A DNA stretch of 64,000 nucleotides from Chthonomonas calidirosea (lineage in GTDB: Bacteria; Armatimonadota; Chthonomonadetes; Chthonomonadales; CAJBBX01), in NCBI GenBank assembly GCA_020722705.1, contig DYKI01000011.1:1-64000 (forward strand). The letters run 5' to 3'. Made by a program: the position numbers and the translations under genes. Positions 38,945 through 48,864 of the stretch are shown here, in pieces (positions within the stretch are counted from its first letter, which is position 1; the number at the start of each line of letters is the position of its first letter). The notes beneath the pieces were generated by a model. It was not told the origin of the DNA, made no database searches, and was given only the letters and a program-made list of their open reading frames with translations.

Positions 38945-40185
38945 CCTGTTGCGATCAGCCCTCCACTGCCCTCGCAGCAAACAGCGGAGAGGATGAGGAC
39001 AAGCACTCCCGTCTGCTTCTGTCGCTCTCCCTATGGCCGGCCTTCCATCACGTCGTAGATCGAACCTGCGGCAAGCTCACCGAGGACGATTGGCGACGCG
39101 CGCTCGGCCTTGCCAGAATCCACGGACTCACACCGATCCTGTATGCCGCAGCGGTCGAGGGGTGGACCGACCAGCCGGTGCCAGGTCTCGACGGTCCCAA
39201 ACGTTCGTACTTCATCCATGGCGCAAGGTCAGTGTTTGCGCTGGAAGAGCTCCGCGAGATATCCGAAGCCCTGGCCGGCGCCGGGCTGCGTCTGGTGGCC
39301 CTCAAGGGGATCGCTTCGATCCTGAGCGTCTATCCTGACCAGGCGCTTCGCACCCTGAGCGATCTGGATGTCCTGATTGATCTCCCGCAGCTTGGGCGCG
39401 CGGTTCAGGTCTTGAAGGAGCTGGGCTATACGAAGATTGAGAAGGCCACTTCACCCGAAGACGAGTGGCTGACAGTGATGTATCTGGATGGAATCTGCAT
39501 GGTACGCCCGCGCCGACTGCCTGTCGAGCTCCACTGCAGCTTCCTTGGGGGGCTCGGCGACACCGAAACGGCCATTGAGGACGCATGGCGGAGCCCTGTC
39601 ACCCTTGATGCCGGGCCGTGGTCCGTACTCGGTCTTCCGTTCGAACACGCGTTCATCATGGCTGCGTGCCACCTGCGCCGCAACTTCGATCGCGCGTTGC
39701 CCTACCTCAAGGACGTGACGGACCTGGCCCTTCTGTCCAGACGGATCGAAGTGCTCGGCGCATGGGACCGAATGTGGGAGGCTGCGCGACGCTGGGCGGT
39801 TATCGAGCACGTGCGTGGCGTTGCGGCATTCCTGAACGCTTATACGCCCGCGCATGTGCCGGATTGCGAGGATGCGGTGCCGGCATTCACCCCGGCGGAT
39901 CTGGTCTATGCGCTCGAACGGCTCGAAGGGCGAGGGCGGCTAAGCGAGGGGCTAGCGGCGCGCATGCGTCTGGTCGGAAGGCTTCCCGGACTGGCGGCGC
40001 AAGCCCGGTTCATGGCGGGTCTCGCTGTGCCCAGGCCCGGGTTCCTGCGCTGGAGATACCGGCTTGCCGACAACCGATCAGTCGCGCCATACTACGCGCT
40101 GCACATCTTTCGGGCGGTGTTCCGCATGGTTGAGGACGTCGTCCTGCGAACGAAGCAGAGCCGACGCCGCCACACTCGCGGCTGA
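38941..40185 (+). CDS. NTP_transf_5-like nucleotidyltransferase family protein
   Basis: LVALKGIASILSVYPDQALRTLSDLDVLIDL motif; GTG start in a GTGA overlap. Confidence 0.75.
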   Translation: MTCCDQPSTALAANSGEDEDKHSRLLLSLSLWPAFHHVVDRTCGKLTEDDWRRALGLARIHGLTPILYAAAVEGWTDQPVPGLDGPKRSYFIHGARSVFALEELREISEALAGAGLRLVALKGIASILSVYPDQALRTLSDLDVLIDLPQLGRAVQVLKELGYTKIEKATSPEDEWLTVMYLDGICMVRPRRLPVELHCSFLGGLGDTETAIEDAWRSPVTLDAGPWSVLGLPFEHAFIMAACHLRRNFDRALPYLKDVTDLALLSRRIEVLGAWDRMWEAARRWAVIEHVRGVAAFLNAYTPAHVPDCEDAVPAFTPADLVYALERLEGRGRLSEGLAARMRLVGRLPGLAAQARFMAGLAVPRPGFLRWRYRLADNRSVAPYYALHIFRAVFRMVEDVVLRTKQSRRRHTRG

Positions 40186-40195
40186 TCCTGGCGCT

Positions 40196-42040
40196 CTAGT
40201 CCAACACCTTCAGAACGGCCTGAGCTGTCCTGTGGTTGCCGAACGGCGGCATCACATAGACGCCCTGCGTCCGTGACCTGGCCTCGATGAGAAACTGTCG
40301 GGCCACATCCAGGCCGTAATGCCGCGCATCGGCGTCCTCCATGTCGGCCATTCGCGCCCTGATTTCGTCGGGTATCCGGATGCCTGGTACCTCGTTGTGC
40401 ATGAACTCACAGTGCCGCGAACTGCGCAGAGGCAGCAACCCGAAGAGGAGCGGGAGCTGCACGCGTGAGGCAGCATCTGCGGCTGTGTCGAGGGCCTCAA
40501 GGTCAAAGATGGGCTGAGTGTAGATGACATGCGCTCCCTCCATGGCCTTGCGCTCCAGTCGTGCGAGCTCCTTCCCAGGATCGGCGGCGAGCGGATCGAA
40601 TGCGACGGCAATGGTGAACGCAGTGGCCTGGCCGATCCCGGCACCGGCCAGGTCAATGCCCTCATTGAACCTGCGGAGTATCCGCACCAGACCAACCGAG
40701 TCGATGTCATAGACCGAGGTTGCGCTCGGGTAGTCGCCGATGAGCGCCGGATCGCCTGTCACAGCCAGCACGTTGCGCAAGCCCAGGGCGTGGGCGCCAA
40801 GGAGGTCTGCCTGTACAGCCAACAGGTTGCGGTCACGGCAGGCGAAGTGCAGCATAACCTCGATTCCGGCTCGTTCCTGAACCAGATGTGCGACAGCGAT
40901 GGCGTTCATTCTGAGGCGCGCGCGGGCTCCATCGGAGATGTCTATCACATCAACGCCCGACACGTGCAGAGCCGCCGCTGCCTCGATGACCTTCCTGATA
41001 TCACTCCCTCGGGGCAAATCGAGTTCTACAGCCTTGACGTATGTGTTTCCGATTTTGCGCGACAGGCGCGAGTAATCAGTTGGTGAGGCGGGCAGTGGAA
41101 CTTCATGAGCTGGAAGCGTTGCCTTCGGGGCAACCGGCCTCGTCTGAGCAGTCGGCGCCCGCCTCGCCAGAGCCCGAACGACGGCGGCGATGTGCTCCGG
41201 AGATGTTCCGCAGCATCCGCCGATGATCGCGGCGCCCGCGTCGGCAAGCATACAGGCTTGCCGACCGAAGTACTCGGGAGTCACGGCATAACGTATCTCA
41301 TTGCCGACACGCTGGGGAAGGCCTGGAGTCGGCATGGCGCTCAGGGGCAGAGAGGTTTGACCACGCATGGAACGGACGATCTGGACCATCCGCTGGGGAC
41401 CGACGGCGCAGTTGGCTCCGACGGCTACCACTCCGGGCCACGAACTCACCTCGGTGGCAAATCGTGCCGGCAGACCGGAAGAGAGGCTGGCACCGTCCTC
41501 AACGAAGACCTTCTGGACGATGATCGGGACGTCGCCCAACGAACGGACTGCGGCGTGGGCCGTGCGCAGTTCCTCGATATCGTGGAACGTCTCCAGCAGG
41601 ATCAGGTCAACGCCCTCATTGAGGAGGACTTCGGCCTGTTCGCGGAAAGCGCGCGTGGCCTCTTCGGCATGGATGGCACCCGACGGCGCAAGCGCGCGCC
41701 CGCAAGGTCCCATGGCACCGGCAACGATCGTCTGTGGGCCGGCAGCACGTCGCGCGATCAAGACGGCGTCTTTGTTGATGTCCTTCAGTGAGCGTTCGAG
41801 CAAATGGGTCGAAAGTTTGATGCGGTTTGCGCCGAACGTATTCGTCTCGATGAGCTGTGCCCCGGCGGCTACGTATGCCGCGTGGCATCTCTCGACGGCT
41901 GCGGGATTCGTGAGGTTGGCCAGCTCGTACGGAAGCGGGATGCGCTGCTCAGCCAGCAGGGTGCCCATCGCGCCGTCCGCAACGGTGGTACTTTGTCGAA
42001 GTCGTTCCAGTATGTCATCTGCACTGAGCACGGTATGCAC
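40196..42040 (-). CDS. Bifunctional homocysteine S-methyltransferase / methylenetetrahydrofolate reductase
   Basis: N-terminal ADGAMGTLL..ETNTFGANR..GGCCGTSPEHI Zn-Cys motifs; C-terminal MTHFR-like region (VTGDPALIGDYP); GTG start. Confidence 0.9.
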   Translation of the reverse strand: MHTVLSADDILERLRQSTTVADGAMGTLLAEQRIPLPYELANLTNPAAVERCHAAYVAAGAQLIETNTFGANRIKLSTHLLERSLKDINKDAVLIARRAAGPQTIVAGAMGPCGRALAPSGAIHAEEATRAFREQAEVLLNEGVDLILLETFHDIEELRTAHAAVRSLGDVPIIVQKVFVEDGASLSSGLPARFATEVSSWPGVVAVGANCAVGPQRMVQIVRSMRGQTSLPLSAMPTPGLPQRVGNEIRYAVTPEYFGRQACMLADAGAAIIGGCCGTSPEHIAAVVRALARRAPTAQTRPVAPKATLPAHEVPLPASPTDYSRLSRKIGNTYVKAVELDLPRGSDIRKVIEAAAALHVSGVDVIDISDGARARLRMNAIAVAHLVQERAGIEVMLHFACRDRNLLAVQADLLGAHALGLRNVLAVTGDPALIGDYPSATSVYDIDSVGLVRILRRFNEGIDLAGAGIGQATAFTIAVAFDPLAADPGKELARLERKAMEGAHVIYTQPIFDLEALDTAADAASRVQLPLLFGLLPLRSSRHCEFMHNEVPGIRIPDEIRARMADMEDADARHYGLDVARQFLIEARSRTQGVYVMPPFGNHRTAQAVLKVLD

Positions 42041-42124
42041 CTCAATCGTTCTTGGTCGGGCTAACGGCTGGCAGTCTACCCGCACCAATCGTCCGAGTGT
42101 CAATCACATGGGAGAGCGAGTGCT

Positions 42125-42658
42125 ATGAACCTCACAGCCTGCAGAAGCGGACGCGCACTGCTGAGGGCAAGAATCTGCACTGCCGGCGTTCTGGCCGCCG
42201 GCGTCGCGGTGTTCGGGCCGTTCGGACACGGCGGCGTCATGAGAAGCGAAGCCATGACAGTCCGGGGCTGCCATGACGAGACCCTGCAATGCAGTCTCGA
42301 AACGTTCAGTGTCAGGAGGCGTGTCGGCTTTGTTATTGTCTCGGGCGTGGTGCGGAACGTCTCACCTCGAATATGCCGAGCTGTTGAAGTTGTTGCCGAC
42401 GCAGAGAGCCCTGCCGGAATGGCGCTTGACCAGGCTTCCGCCCTGATTGACACGACCGACCTCTATCCGGGGCGCGCGTCGTCATTCAACGTCATATTCG
42501 ATGATCACCCGCGCATTGGAGCGGTCTCGCTTCGACTTCGGCGTCTCAGAAGCTCTTCGCTGACACCACCGCCCTCGCTAACCGTCACACGGGGCACACC
42601 GGGAGACGAGTGTTCGGCTGACCCGGGCCGCCTTCGCGTCACACCGGAGGTACATTAG
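42125..42658 (+). CDS. Hypothetical exported protein
   Basis: 177-aa ORF with hydrophobic N-terminus. Confidence 0.5.
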   Translation: MNLTACRSGRALLRARICTAGVLAAGVAVFGPFGHGGVMRSEAMTVRGCHDETLQCSLETFSVRRRVGFVIVSGVVRNVSPRICRAVEVVADAESPAGMALDQASALIDTTDLYPGRASSFNVIFDDHPRIGAVSLRLRRLRSSSLTPPPSLTVTRGTPGDECSADPGRLRVTPEVH

Positions 42659-42744
42659 CCCCAAGCATAGCGCCCTGGCCCACGTACCTGACCTCACGCC
42701 CAGAGGAGGAGTTTTCAGGCTCGGCAGCGAATATCGGTGCGGTG

Positions 42745-43704
42745 ATGGGCAACGCGAACACGGAGGCAGAGGGCATAGTACTGCGCGCAGTATGCGGTGT
42801 ATACACCGTTCATGCCGACGGGCGCATCGTACACTGCACTCTCCGGGGCAACCTCAAGAAGGAGTTCGAGTACAGCGGCGGCTCTGCTCCTCGTGTCACT
42901 GGCGTCAAGCGTCACCACGGCCGTGACGCGCTCGCAGTCGGCGACAGGGTCCTGTTCGTGCCTGGACCCCATGGCGGCGGGATCATCGAGGCGATTCTGC
43001 CGCGCAGGTCGAGGTTCAGCCGCACGGGTTTCCGAGGCCGTGAACACACGGTGGTCTGCAACCTGGATCTGGTGGTGATCGTGGCTGCGTGTGCAGAGCC
43101 GAACCCGGATATGTGGAAGCTGGATCGGTTCCTCGTTGCCGCCGAGGCTGAGGGACTCGATGCCGTGATCGCTGCCAACAAGACCGATCTCGTATCGGGC
43201 GATGCCGTAGCGATCTTCGTCGAGTACGTCAACGTCGGGTACAAGGTCGTGCCCGTTTGCGCCAAGTCCGGCGACGGTCTGCGTGCTCTGCAAGAGATAT
43301 TGACGGGTCGGATCGCGGCTTTCGTGGGTGCGTCGGGAGTTGGTAAGTCCAGCCTGCTCAACGCACTGCAGCCGGGCCTGAATCTGCGCACAGCGGATAT
43401 CGGCAGGGTGACGTGGAAGGGGCGCCATACGACGACCGCCGCTCAGCTCATTCCGCTGCGATTTGGCGGATGGGTTGCCGATACGCCGGGGCTGCGCCAG
43501 TTCGAACTGACGGACCTCGATCGCGAGGAGATAGCCGACTGCTTCCCTGAGTTCCGGCCCTACATCGGCCAGTGCCGCTTCGACGATTGCCGTCACGAGG
43601 CCGAACCGGGATGTGCAGTTCGCGATGCCGTCGAGTGCGGTCGCATCTCTCCGAGGCGTTACGAGAGCTTTCGTTTGATGGCGGCAGCCGCCGAGAGTCG
43701 GTAG
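42745..43704 (+). CDS. rsgA: Ribosome small subunit-dependent GTPase A
   Basis: Circularly permuted GTPase: AANKTDLV, GASGVGKSSLLNAL, DTPGLRQFEL, Zn motif CRFDDCRHEAEPGCAV. Confidence 0.95.
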   Translation: MGNANTEAEGIVLRAVCGVYTVHADGRIVHCTLRGNLKKEFEYSGGSAPRVTGVKRHHGRDALAVGDRVLFVPGPHGGGIIEAILPRRSRFSRTGFRGREHTVVCNLDLVVIVAACAEPNPDMWKLDRFLVAAEAEGLDAVIAANKTDLVSGDAVAIFVEYVNVGYKVVPVCAKSGDGLRALQEILTGRIAAFVGASGVGKSSLLNALQPGLNLRTADIGRVTWKGRHTTTAAQLIPLRFGGWVADTPGLRQFELTDLDREEIADCFPEFRPYIGQCRFDDCRHEAEPGCAVRDAVECGRISPRRYESFRLMAAAAESR

Positions 43705-43721
43705 CTGCCGCTGGAGGTGGG

Positions 43722-44264
43722 CTATCCGATTGCGTCTACCACCATCTGATCGTTCGTGAAGACGCAGATTTCGGACGCAATCCGCAAGGCCTCCTGCGCG
43801 ATCTCGCGAGCGGACAGCGATGTGAACCGAACAAGGGCCTTGGCTGCAGCCTGGGCATAGGGACCGCCTGATCCGATCGCCAGCACTCCGTCGTCAGGTT
43901 CAAGAACATTCCCGTCGCCGGAGAGAAGGTAAAGCTTCTCGGCATCAGCAACGATCACAAGCGCTTCGAACCTTCGCATCAGCCGATCGGTTCGCCACTC
44001 GCGGACGAACTCGATCGCGGCTTTCGTCAGATTCCCATTTGCCGATTGGAGTTTGGCCTCGAATCTGTCGGCCAGCGCAAGCGCATCTGCAACAGACCCG
44101 GAGAAGCCTGCGAGCACTCGGTCATGGTACATCCGCCGGATTTTTCGCGCGGTGCTCTTGACGATGACGTGCTCCATGCTGACCTGGCCATCGCCCGCAA
44201 TGGCTACCTGTCCGCCGCGCATCACGGCAACAATCGTTGTCGAGCGGGTCTTGCCTGAGCTCAT
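43722..44264 (-). CDS. hslV: ATP-dependent protease subunit HslV
   Basis: STTIVAVMRGGQVAIAGDGQVSMEHVIVKSTARKIRRMYHDRVLAGFSGSVADAL. Confidence 0.95.
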   Translation of the reverse strand: MSSGKTRSTTIVAVMRGGQVAIAGDGQVSMEHVIVKSTARKIRRMYHDRVLAGFSGSVADALALADRFEAKLQSANGNLTKAAIEFVREWRTDRLMRRFEALVIVADAEKLYLLSGDGNVLEPDDGVLAIGSGGPYAQAAAKALVRFTSLSAREIAQEALRIASEICVFTNDQMVVDAIG

Positions 44265-45214
44265 TTGGTCGCTCCTCCATCGTCATTCATTGTCGGGTGT
44301 TCGGCGCCGGCGTGCCTGCGCGCCCGCGGATGGGCTCTGGCATGCACCGCCTTCATACGATCCGAGGTGACGTGCGTATATACCTGAGTTGTCGCGATGC
44401 TCGCGTGTCCCAGCAGTTCCTGTACCGACCGCAAGTCAGCGCCGTGATTCAGCAGGTGCGTTGCAAAGGTGTGACGAAGCACATGCGGCGTGATCTTCAA
44501 GCGGTCGCATGCCTGCCGGGAGTACTTGTCGAAGATGCGGCGAACTCCACGATCGGATAGGCGGTCGCCCCATCGGTTCAGGAACAGCGCCGGGCATGGT
44601 CTCTTCGCCTGTGCGGCCAGGATCGGTCGGCCTGAGGCCAGATAGGCATCCAGTGCGGCTGCTGCCGGCGCGCCGATCAGTGCGATCCGGTCTCGACCTC
44701 CCTTGCCCTCTCGGACAACGACTTCGCGGTTGTCGAGGTCTACATCTGCGCATTCAAGCTGCACGGCTTCGCCTGCGCGAATCCCGCTTGCGTAGAGCAG
44801 CTCCAGAAGCGCTCGGTCGCGCAGCCCTGCAGGTGAGCTGTCCGGCAGAGCGACTAGAGCAAGAACCTCGGCGTCCCTGAGCCACTTCGGCAGCCGCGAG
44901 CCCTTCCGCGGAGCGCGCAGCGATCGTGCCGGGTCCTCACTCACCAGGCCCGCATGAAGCGACCAGCGGAAAAACGACCGGATTGCGGCAAGCTTGCGGG
45001 CGACAGACGCCCTGGCGAGACCTCGTTCTGTGAGGTGAGCCATGAAACCGCGAAGCTGACTGGTTGTGACTGCATCGGCGTCGGCAATGCCTCTGGCTTC
45101 AAGGTACTCGGCCAACTGGGCAAGGTCCAGGGCGTAGGCTGCCAGCGTATGGGGGGAGCTTCCGCGGAGAAGCTGCCGGTACTCGATGAAGCGGTCAATG
45201 CTGTCGCTGATCAT
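44261..45214 (-). CDS. xerC: Tyrosine recombinase XerC/D
   Basis: Catalytic R-K-H-R-H-Y pattern: SGIRAGE, GKGGRDR, HVLRHTFATHLL, LGHASIATTQVYTHV; start within an ATGA overlap. Confidence 0.92.
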   Translation of the reverse strand: MISDSIDRFIEYRQLLRGSSPHTLAAYALDLAQLAEYLEARGIADADAVTTSQLRGFMAHLTERGLARASVARKLAAIRSFFRWSLHAGLVSEDPARSLRAPRKGSRLPKWLRDAEVLALVALPDSSPAGLRDRALLELLYASGIRAGEAVQLECADVDLDNREVVVREGKGGRDRIALIGAPAAAALDAYLASGRPILAAQAKRPCPALFLNRWGDRLSDRGVRRIFDKYSRQACDRLKITPHVLRHTFATHLLNHGADLRSVQELLGHASIATTQVYTHVTSDRMKAVHARAHPRARRHAGAEHPTMNDDGGATK

Positions 45215-46113
45215 GTCCGGCGTGCTACCGGCGTCTGTGTGGCGGCGGCTCCCGCGAGCAGAATCAGCGCAGCCCCCAGGACGGTCAGAGGCGCGATGGG
45301 CTCGCCGAAGAACACGACCCCCGCAGCGGCGGAATAGGCGATCTGAGAGAGCGTCAGCAGGACGCCCTCGGACGTGGCGATGTACCTGTAACCGTATGTC
45401 ATGAGGACCTGGGCGGCGATGCCGGCCGCCGACATGATAATGAGCAAACGCCAGCCGACAGCATCGGGCCAGACAAACGGCGTTTCGGCCATGGCCAGCA
45501 GGGACACAGGGATGCCGACGAGCGAGAAGTAGAAGAACACCGCCGAGGCGGTTTCGCCCTGTCGAAGCCGGCGGACGGCCGTAAGGGCCATGCCGGCGAG
45601 GATGCCGGAGAGCAATCCGTATCCGTCGCCGATCATGAGGGCGCCAGGCTCGGGGCGTGTCACCAGCACAACGCCCACCAACGCCGCGCAGATGCCCGCC
45701 ACTGCGTTGGGCCTGACACGTTCGCCGAGCAACATCCAGGCGAAGAGCGGGGCGAATATGATCGAGGTCATGTTCAGAAGAACGGCCTTGGTCAGGGTCG
45801 TGTAGCGTATGGAGAGGAAGTAGGCGTACACGGCGAGGCCGCCGCTCAGACCTCGCCACAGAAGCCCCAGCCGGTCTTTGCCCAGAAGGGATGCAGACGG
45901 CACGAACGCCAGCGGAGCCATCACCAGAGCGCCGAACGCGAAACGCGCCAGCGTGATCTCACCCGTCGGCAATGGCCGCGTCCTTGACGGATCCGAGAGC
46001 ATCTTGGTGGTCACGGTCATGACGGCGAACAGCATGGCAGCCAACACCATGGCGGCCACCGCCAGCCCGCGGCGGGGCATGTCGGTGTCGGCATGATGAG
46101 GGCCATGTGTCAC
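45211..46113 (-). CDS. EamA/DMT family transporter
   Basis: 10-TM DMT pattern with two EamA repeats. Confidence 0.88.
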   Translation of the reverse strand: MTHGPHHADTDMPRRGLAVAAMVLAAMLFAVMTVTTKMLSDPSRTRPLPTGEITLARFAFGALVMAPLAFVPSASLLGKDRLGLLWRGLSGGLAVYAYFLSIRYTTLTKAVLLNMTSIIFAPLFAWMLLGERVRPNAVAGICAALVGVVLVTRPEPGALMIGDGYGLLSGILAGMALTAVRRLRQGETASAVFFYFSLVGIPVSLLAMAETPFVWPDAVGWRLLIIMSAAGIAAQVLMTYGYRYIATSEGVLLTLSQIAYSAAAGVVFFGEPIAPLTVLGAALILLAGAAATQTPVARRT

Positions 46114-47276
46114 CTGGGATTGACCGGCGTTCCGTTGTGGCGGACTTCGAAGTGAAGGTGCGGGCCTGTTGCCAGACCCGTGCTGCCAACGCGCGCAATC
46201 GGATGACCCTGGGGCACAACGCGCCCTTCGGATACAAGGAGCGCCGAGCAGTGAGCGTACAGCGTTGTCACACCGCCACCGTGGTCGAGTATGACCGTAT
46301 TGCCATACCCGCGCATGTATGATGCCATGATCACCTCGCCCCGAGCGGCAGCGCGGATCGTGGAGCCGTACGGGGCTCCGAAGTCAACTCCGGTGTGCAT
46401 GCGCCGTCGGTGGAGTATCGGATGGTATCTCATACCGAACGGTGATGTGATGGGCCCTGAGACCGGGCGTATGAAGCGCCCGGTCCACGGGCGAAGCATA
46501 CGGGCTCGCCCACTGGGCGTGCGTTGGAGGGCACGAATCCGAGCCTCTATGGATCGTGATGCCTCCTCAAGGACGTCCAGGGCCTCTTCCAGTTCGGCGC
46601 GCTCGCAGCGCACGTCATGCAGCAGGTCGCGCTTCCGGTCAACATCCGCACGGTAGCTCTGACGATCAACGATTAGCCTGGCCTGGAGACTCCGAAGCTG
46701 CGCCGCCTGCAGACGCGCCTTTTCACGATCCCGTTGGAGCTGGCGCTCGTCAGCCTTGATGGAGGCGATCAGGCGCATGTCGGAGTCGACGACGCGCTCG
46801 ACGTAGTAGCTCCGGGTCATGTAGTCGTGCATGCTTCTGGAGTTGAGCAGCACGTGCACCATGCCGTTTCGGCCTTCCTGGTACGTCTGGCGAACACGGC
46901 AGGCCAGGACCCGTCGCCGTCCCGCCAGCCGCCGTTCGGTCTCGGCAATGCGGTTTCGGAGGATTTCCTGCTGGCGCGTCAGGAAGGCGATGCGGGCTTG
47001 TGTGTCTTCGAGCCGATCCTCAGTGGATAGTAGCCGATCCTCTACGGCCTCGATCTGGCCCGTGATGCGCCGTTCCTGCTTCTTGACCGTCCGGATTTGG
47101 CTGCGCTTCCGTGCGATGCCGGCTTTGATGGATCGCAAGCTCGTCTTGAGAGCGGCCGCCGACCTTGGTGCGGCGTTTCTGGGCGCGGCGGACACACGGA
47201 GGCAGCACGTCCCCACGGCAAAGCCGAGAGCCGTTGCAGCGAGTGCGATCCGAGCGAGCGTGCGTGTTGCCTTCAC
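46110..47276 (-). CDS. EnvC-like murein hydrolase activator (coiled coil and M23/LytM)
   Basis: Signal peptide, long coiled coil, GMRYHPILHRRRMHTGVDFGAPYGSTIRAAARGEV..GPHLHFEVRHNGTPVNPR. Confidence 0.9.
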   Translation of the reverse strand: MKATRTLARIALAATALGFAVGTCCLRVSAAPRNAAPRSAAALKTSLRSIKAGIARKRSQIRTVKKQERRITGQIEAVEDRLLSTEDRLEDTQARIAFLTRQQEILRNRIAETERRLAGRRRVLACRVRQTYQEGRNGMVHVLLNSRSMHDYMTRSYYVERVVDSDMRLIASIKADERQLQRDREKARLQAAQLRSLQARLIVDRQSYRADVDRKRDLLHDVRCERAELEEALDVLEEASRSIEARIRALQRTPSGRARMLRPWTGRFIRPVSGPITSPFGMRYHPILHRRRMHTGVDFGAPYGSTIRAAARGEVIMASYMRGYGNTVILDHGGGVTTLYAHCSALLVSEGRVVPQGHPIARVGSTGLATGPHLHFEVRHNGTPVNPR

Positions 47277-48169
47277 TTCAGGAACCGTCGTATGGCGAGG
47301 GCGCTGGTCCCGAGCCCAAGCAGCGCCCCGACGCTCAACATGATACCCACGACGATGCCAACACCGGGCGCCGGGGGCATCATCTCGGTGAACGGGGTCT
47401 GAAAACGCATCACGTACTGCGACGACTGCGACGCAGCAAAGAGCAGGATGCCGGCGGCAATCGCCGCGCCGACGATGCCATGGAACAGCCCTTCCAGGAT
47501 GATCGGCAGCCGAATGAAAGCCGGAGTGGCGCCGACAAGCCGCATGATGGCGATGGCATCCTTCCGGGCGATCAGCGTCAGTCGGAGTGTGTTCTGCACT
47601 ACCATGCTCGTCGCGAGAAGCATGAGGAAGGCCAGCACGCCGCCAACGTTGCGTACGAGCGTGGATGTTGCCAGCAGACGCTCGACCATATCAACCTCGG
47701 AGCGGACCGTCTCGATCTCCGGGAAGCGGCGCTGGTCGGCGAGGGCAGCAGCGACTGACCGTGTGTTGGCCGCAGAGGTTAGCCGTACATCAATGCGATC
47801 GGGCAGGGGATTCGTGCCCCCAAGGGCCGCGACGATCTGCATTCCCCGCTTGGCGTCCTGACGTTTCATCTCCTCCAGCGCCTGTTCCCGAGTCACCAGG
47901 TTGGCCGATGCGACCCCGCGTATGAGCGCCACGCGGTGGCATGCGTCCTTCACATCGGGACGAGGCGTTTCCAGTCGAAAGAACGCTGTAATGTGAAAGC
48001 GCTCGGGCTGTGCGTTGACGAACTGGTGCATGCGGTACAGGAGATAGGACGCTCCGCCGAACACCGCGAGCGAAATCGCGACTGTCGAAAGAGCCGTGAC
48101 GGACATCAGCCCGTTCCGTCGGATGCTCTTGCCGGCTTCCTCGATCAGGAATGCGAGTGAGCTCAGCAT
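47273..48169 (-). CDS. ftsX: Cell division protein FtsX
   Basis: Four-TM permease-like protein next to ftsE; LIARKDAIAIMRLVGATPAFIRLPIILEGLFHG. Confidence 0.92.
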   Translation of the reverse strand: MLSSLAFLIEEAGKSIRRNGLMSVTALSTVAISLAVFGGASYLLYRMHQFVNAQPERFHITAFFRLETPRPDVKDACHRVALIRGVASANLVTREQALEEMKRQDAKRGMQIVAALGGTNPLPDRIDVRLTSAANTRSVAAALADQRRFPEIETVRSEVDMVERLLATSTLVRNVGGVLAFLMLLATSMVVQNTLRLTLIARKDAIAIMRLVGATPAFIRLPIILEGLFHGIVGAAIAAGILLFAASQSSQYVMRFQTPFTEMMPPAPGVGIVVGIMLSVGALLGLGTSALAIRRFLK

Positions 48170-48864
48170 CCGTCCGCGGCCTCGCCTGCGTCGTAGCGTC
48201 CCATCTTGTCGTCTCTGACGATCCTGCCGAACTCGATTTGGACGACACGGCGAGCTTCATGGTCCACCATATGTTTGTCGTGTGTCGAAACCACCACCGT
48301 GGTGCCTCGCTCGTTGATCCGATAGAGTATTTCGGCGATGCCCAGAGAGGTTTCGGGATCAAGCATGCCTGTCGGCTCATCCGCCAGAAAGAGCTGGGGA
48401 TCGTTCACCAACGCGCGAGCGATGGCAACCCGTTGCCGTTCTCCCCCGGACAACTGCTCGGGAAACGCATCTGGGCGATGGATGACGCCCACCAGTTCGA
48501 GCATGTCGGCGACCCTGCGCTTGATCTCGCGACGCCCGGCCCCAACGACTCGCATCGCAAAGGCGACATTCTCGAAAACGTTGCGGTCCTGAAGCAGCCC
48601 AAAGTCCTGGGCGACGACCCCAAGCGAACGACGGAACCGCGGCACATCCGCAGGGCGCATTCGATGGAGACTTCGGCCTGCAACGGTTACCGTTCCTGTC
48701 GTGACAGGCACGTCGCAGTAGAGAACCCTTAGGAGCGTGGATTTACCGGCGCCGGTCGCGCCCACAACGAAGACGAACTCACCCTTGCCAATGTGCAAAG
48801 TGACGTCTCGTAGAGCATTGCGCTCGCCGCCATAGGTGACGTTAACGTTCTGAAGCTCGATCAT
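48163..48864 (-). CDS. ftsE: Cell division ATP-binding protein FtsE
   Basis: [52 protein letters not shown]. Confidence 0.94.
   Translation of the reverse strand: MIELQNVNVTYGGERNALRDVTLHIGKGEFVFVVGATGAGKSTLLRVLYCDVPVTTGTVTVAGRSLHRMRPADVPRFRRSLGVVAQDFGLLQDRNVFENVAFAMRVVGAGRREIKRRVADMLELVGVIHRPDAFPEQLSGGERQRVAIARALVNDPQLFLADEPTGMLDPETSLGIAEILYRINERGTTVVVSTHDKHMVDHEARRVVQIEFGRIVRDDKMGRYDAGEAADGC

Noticed and set aside
44261-45214. XerC as evidence of an integrated phage or island
   Set aside because: It is embedded in a coupled ftsEX-envC-like-hslV operon, the expected housekeeping context
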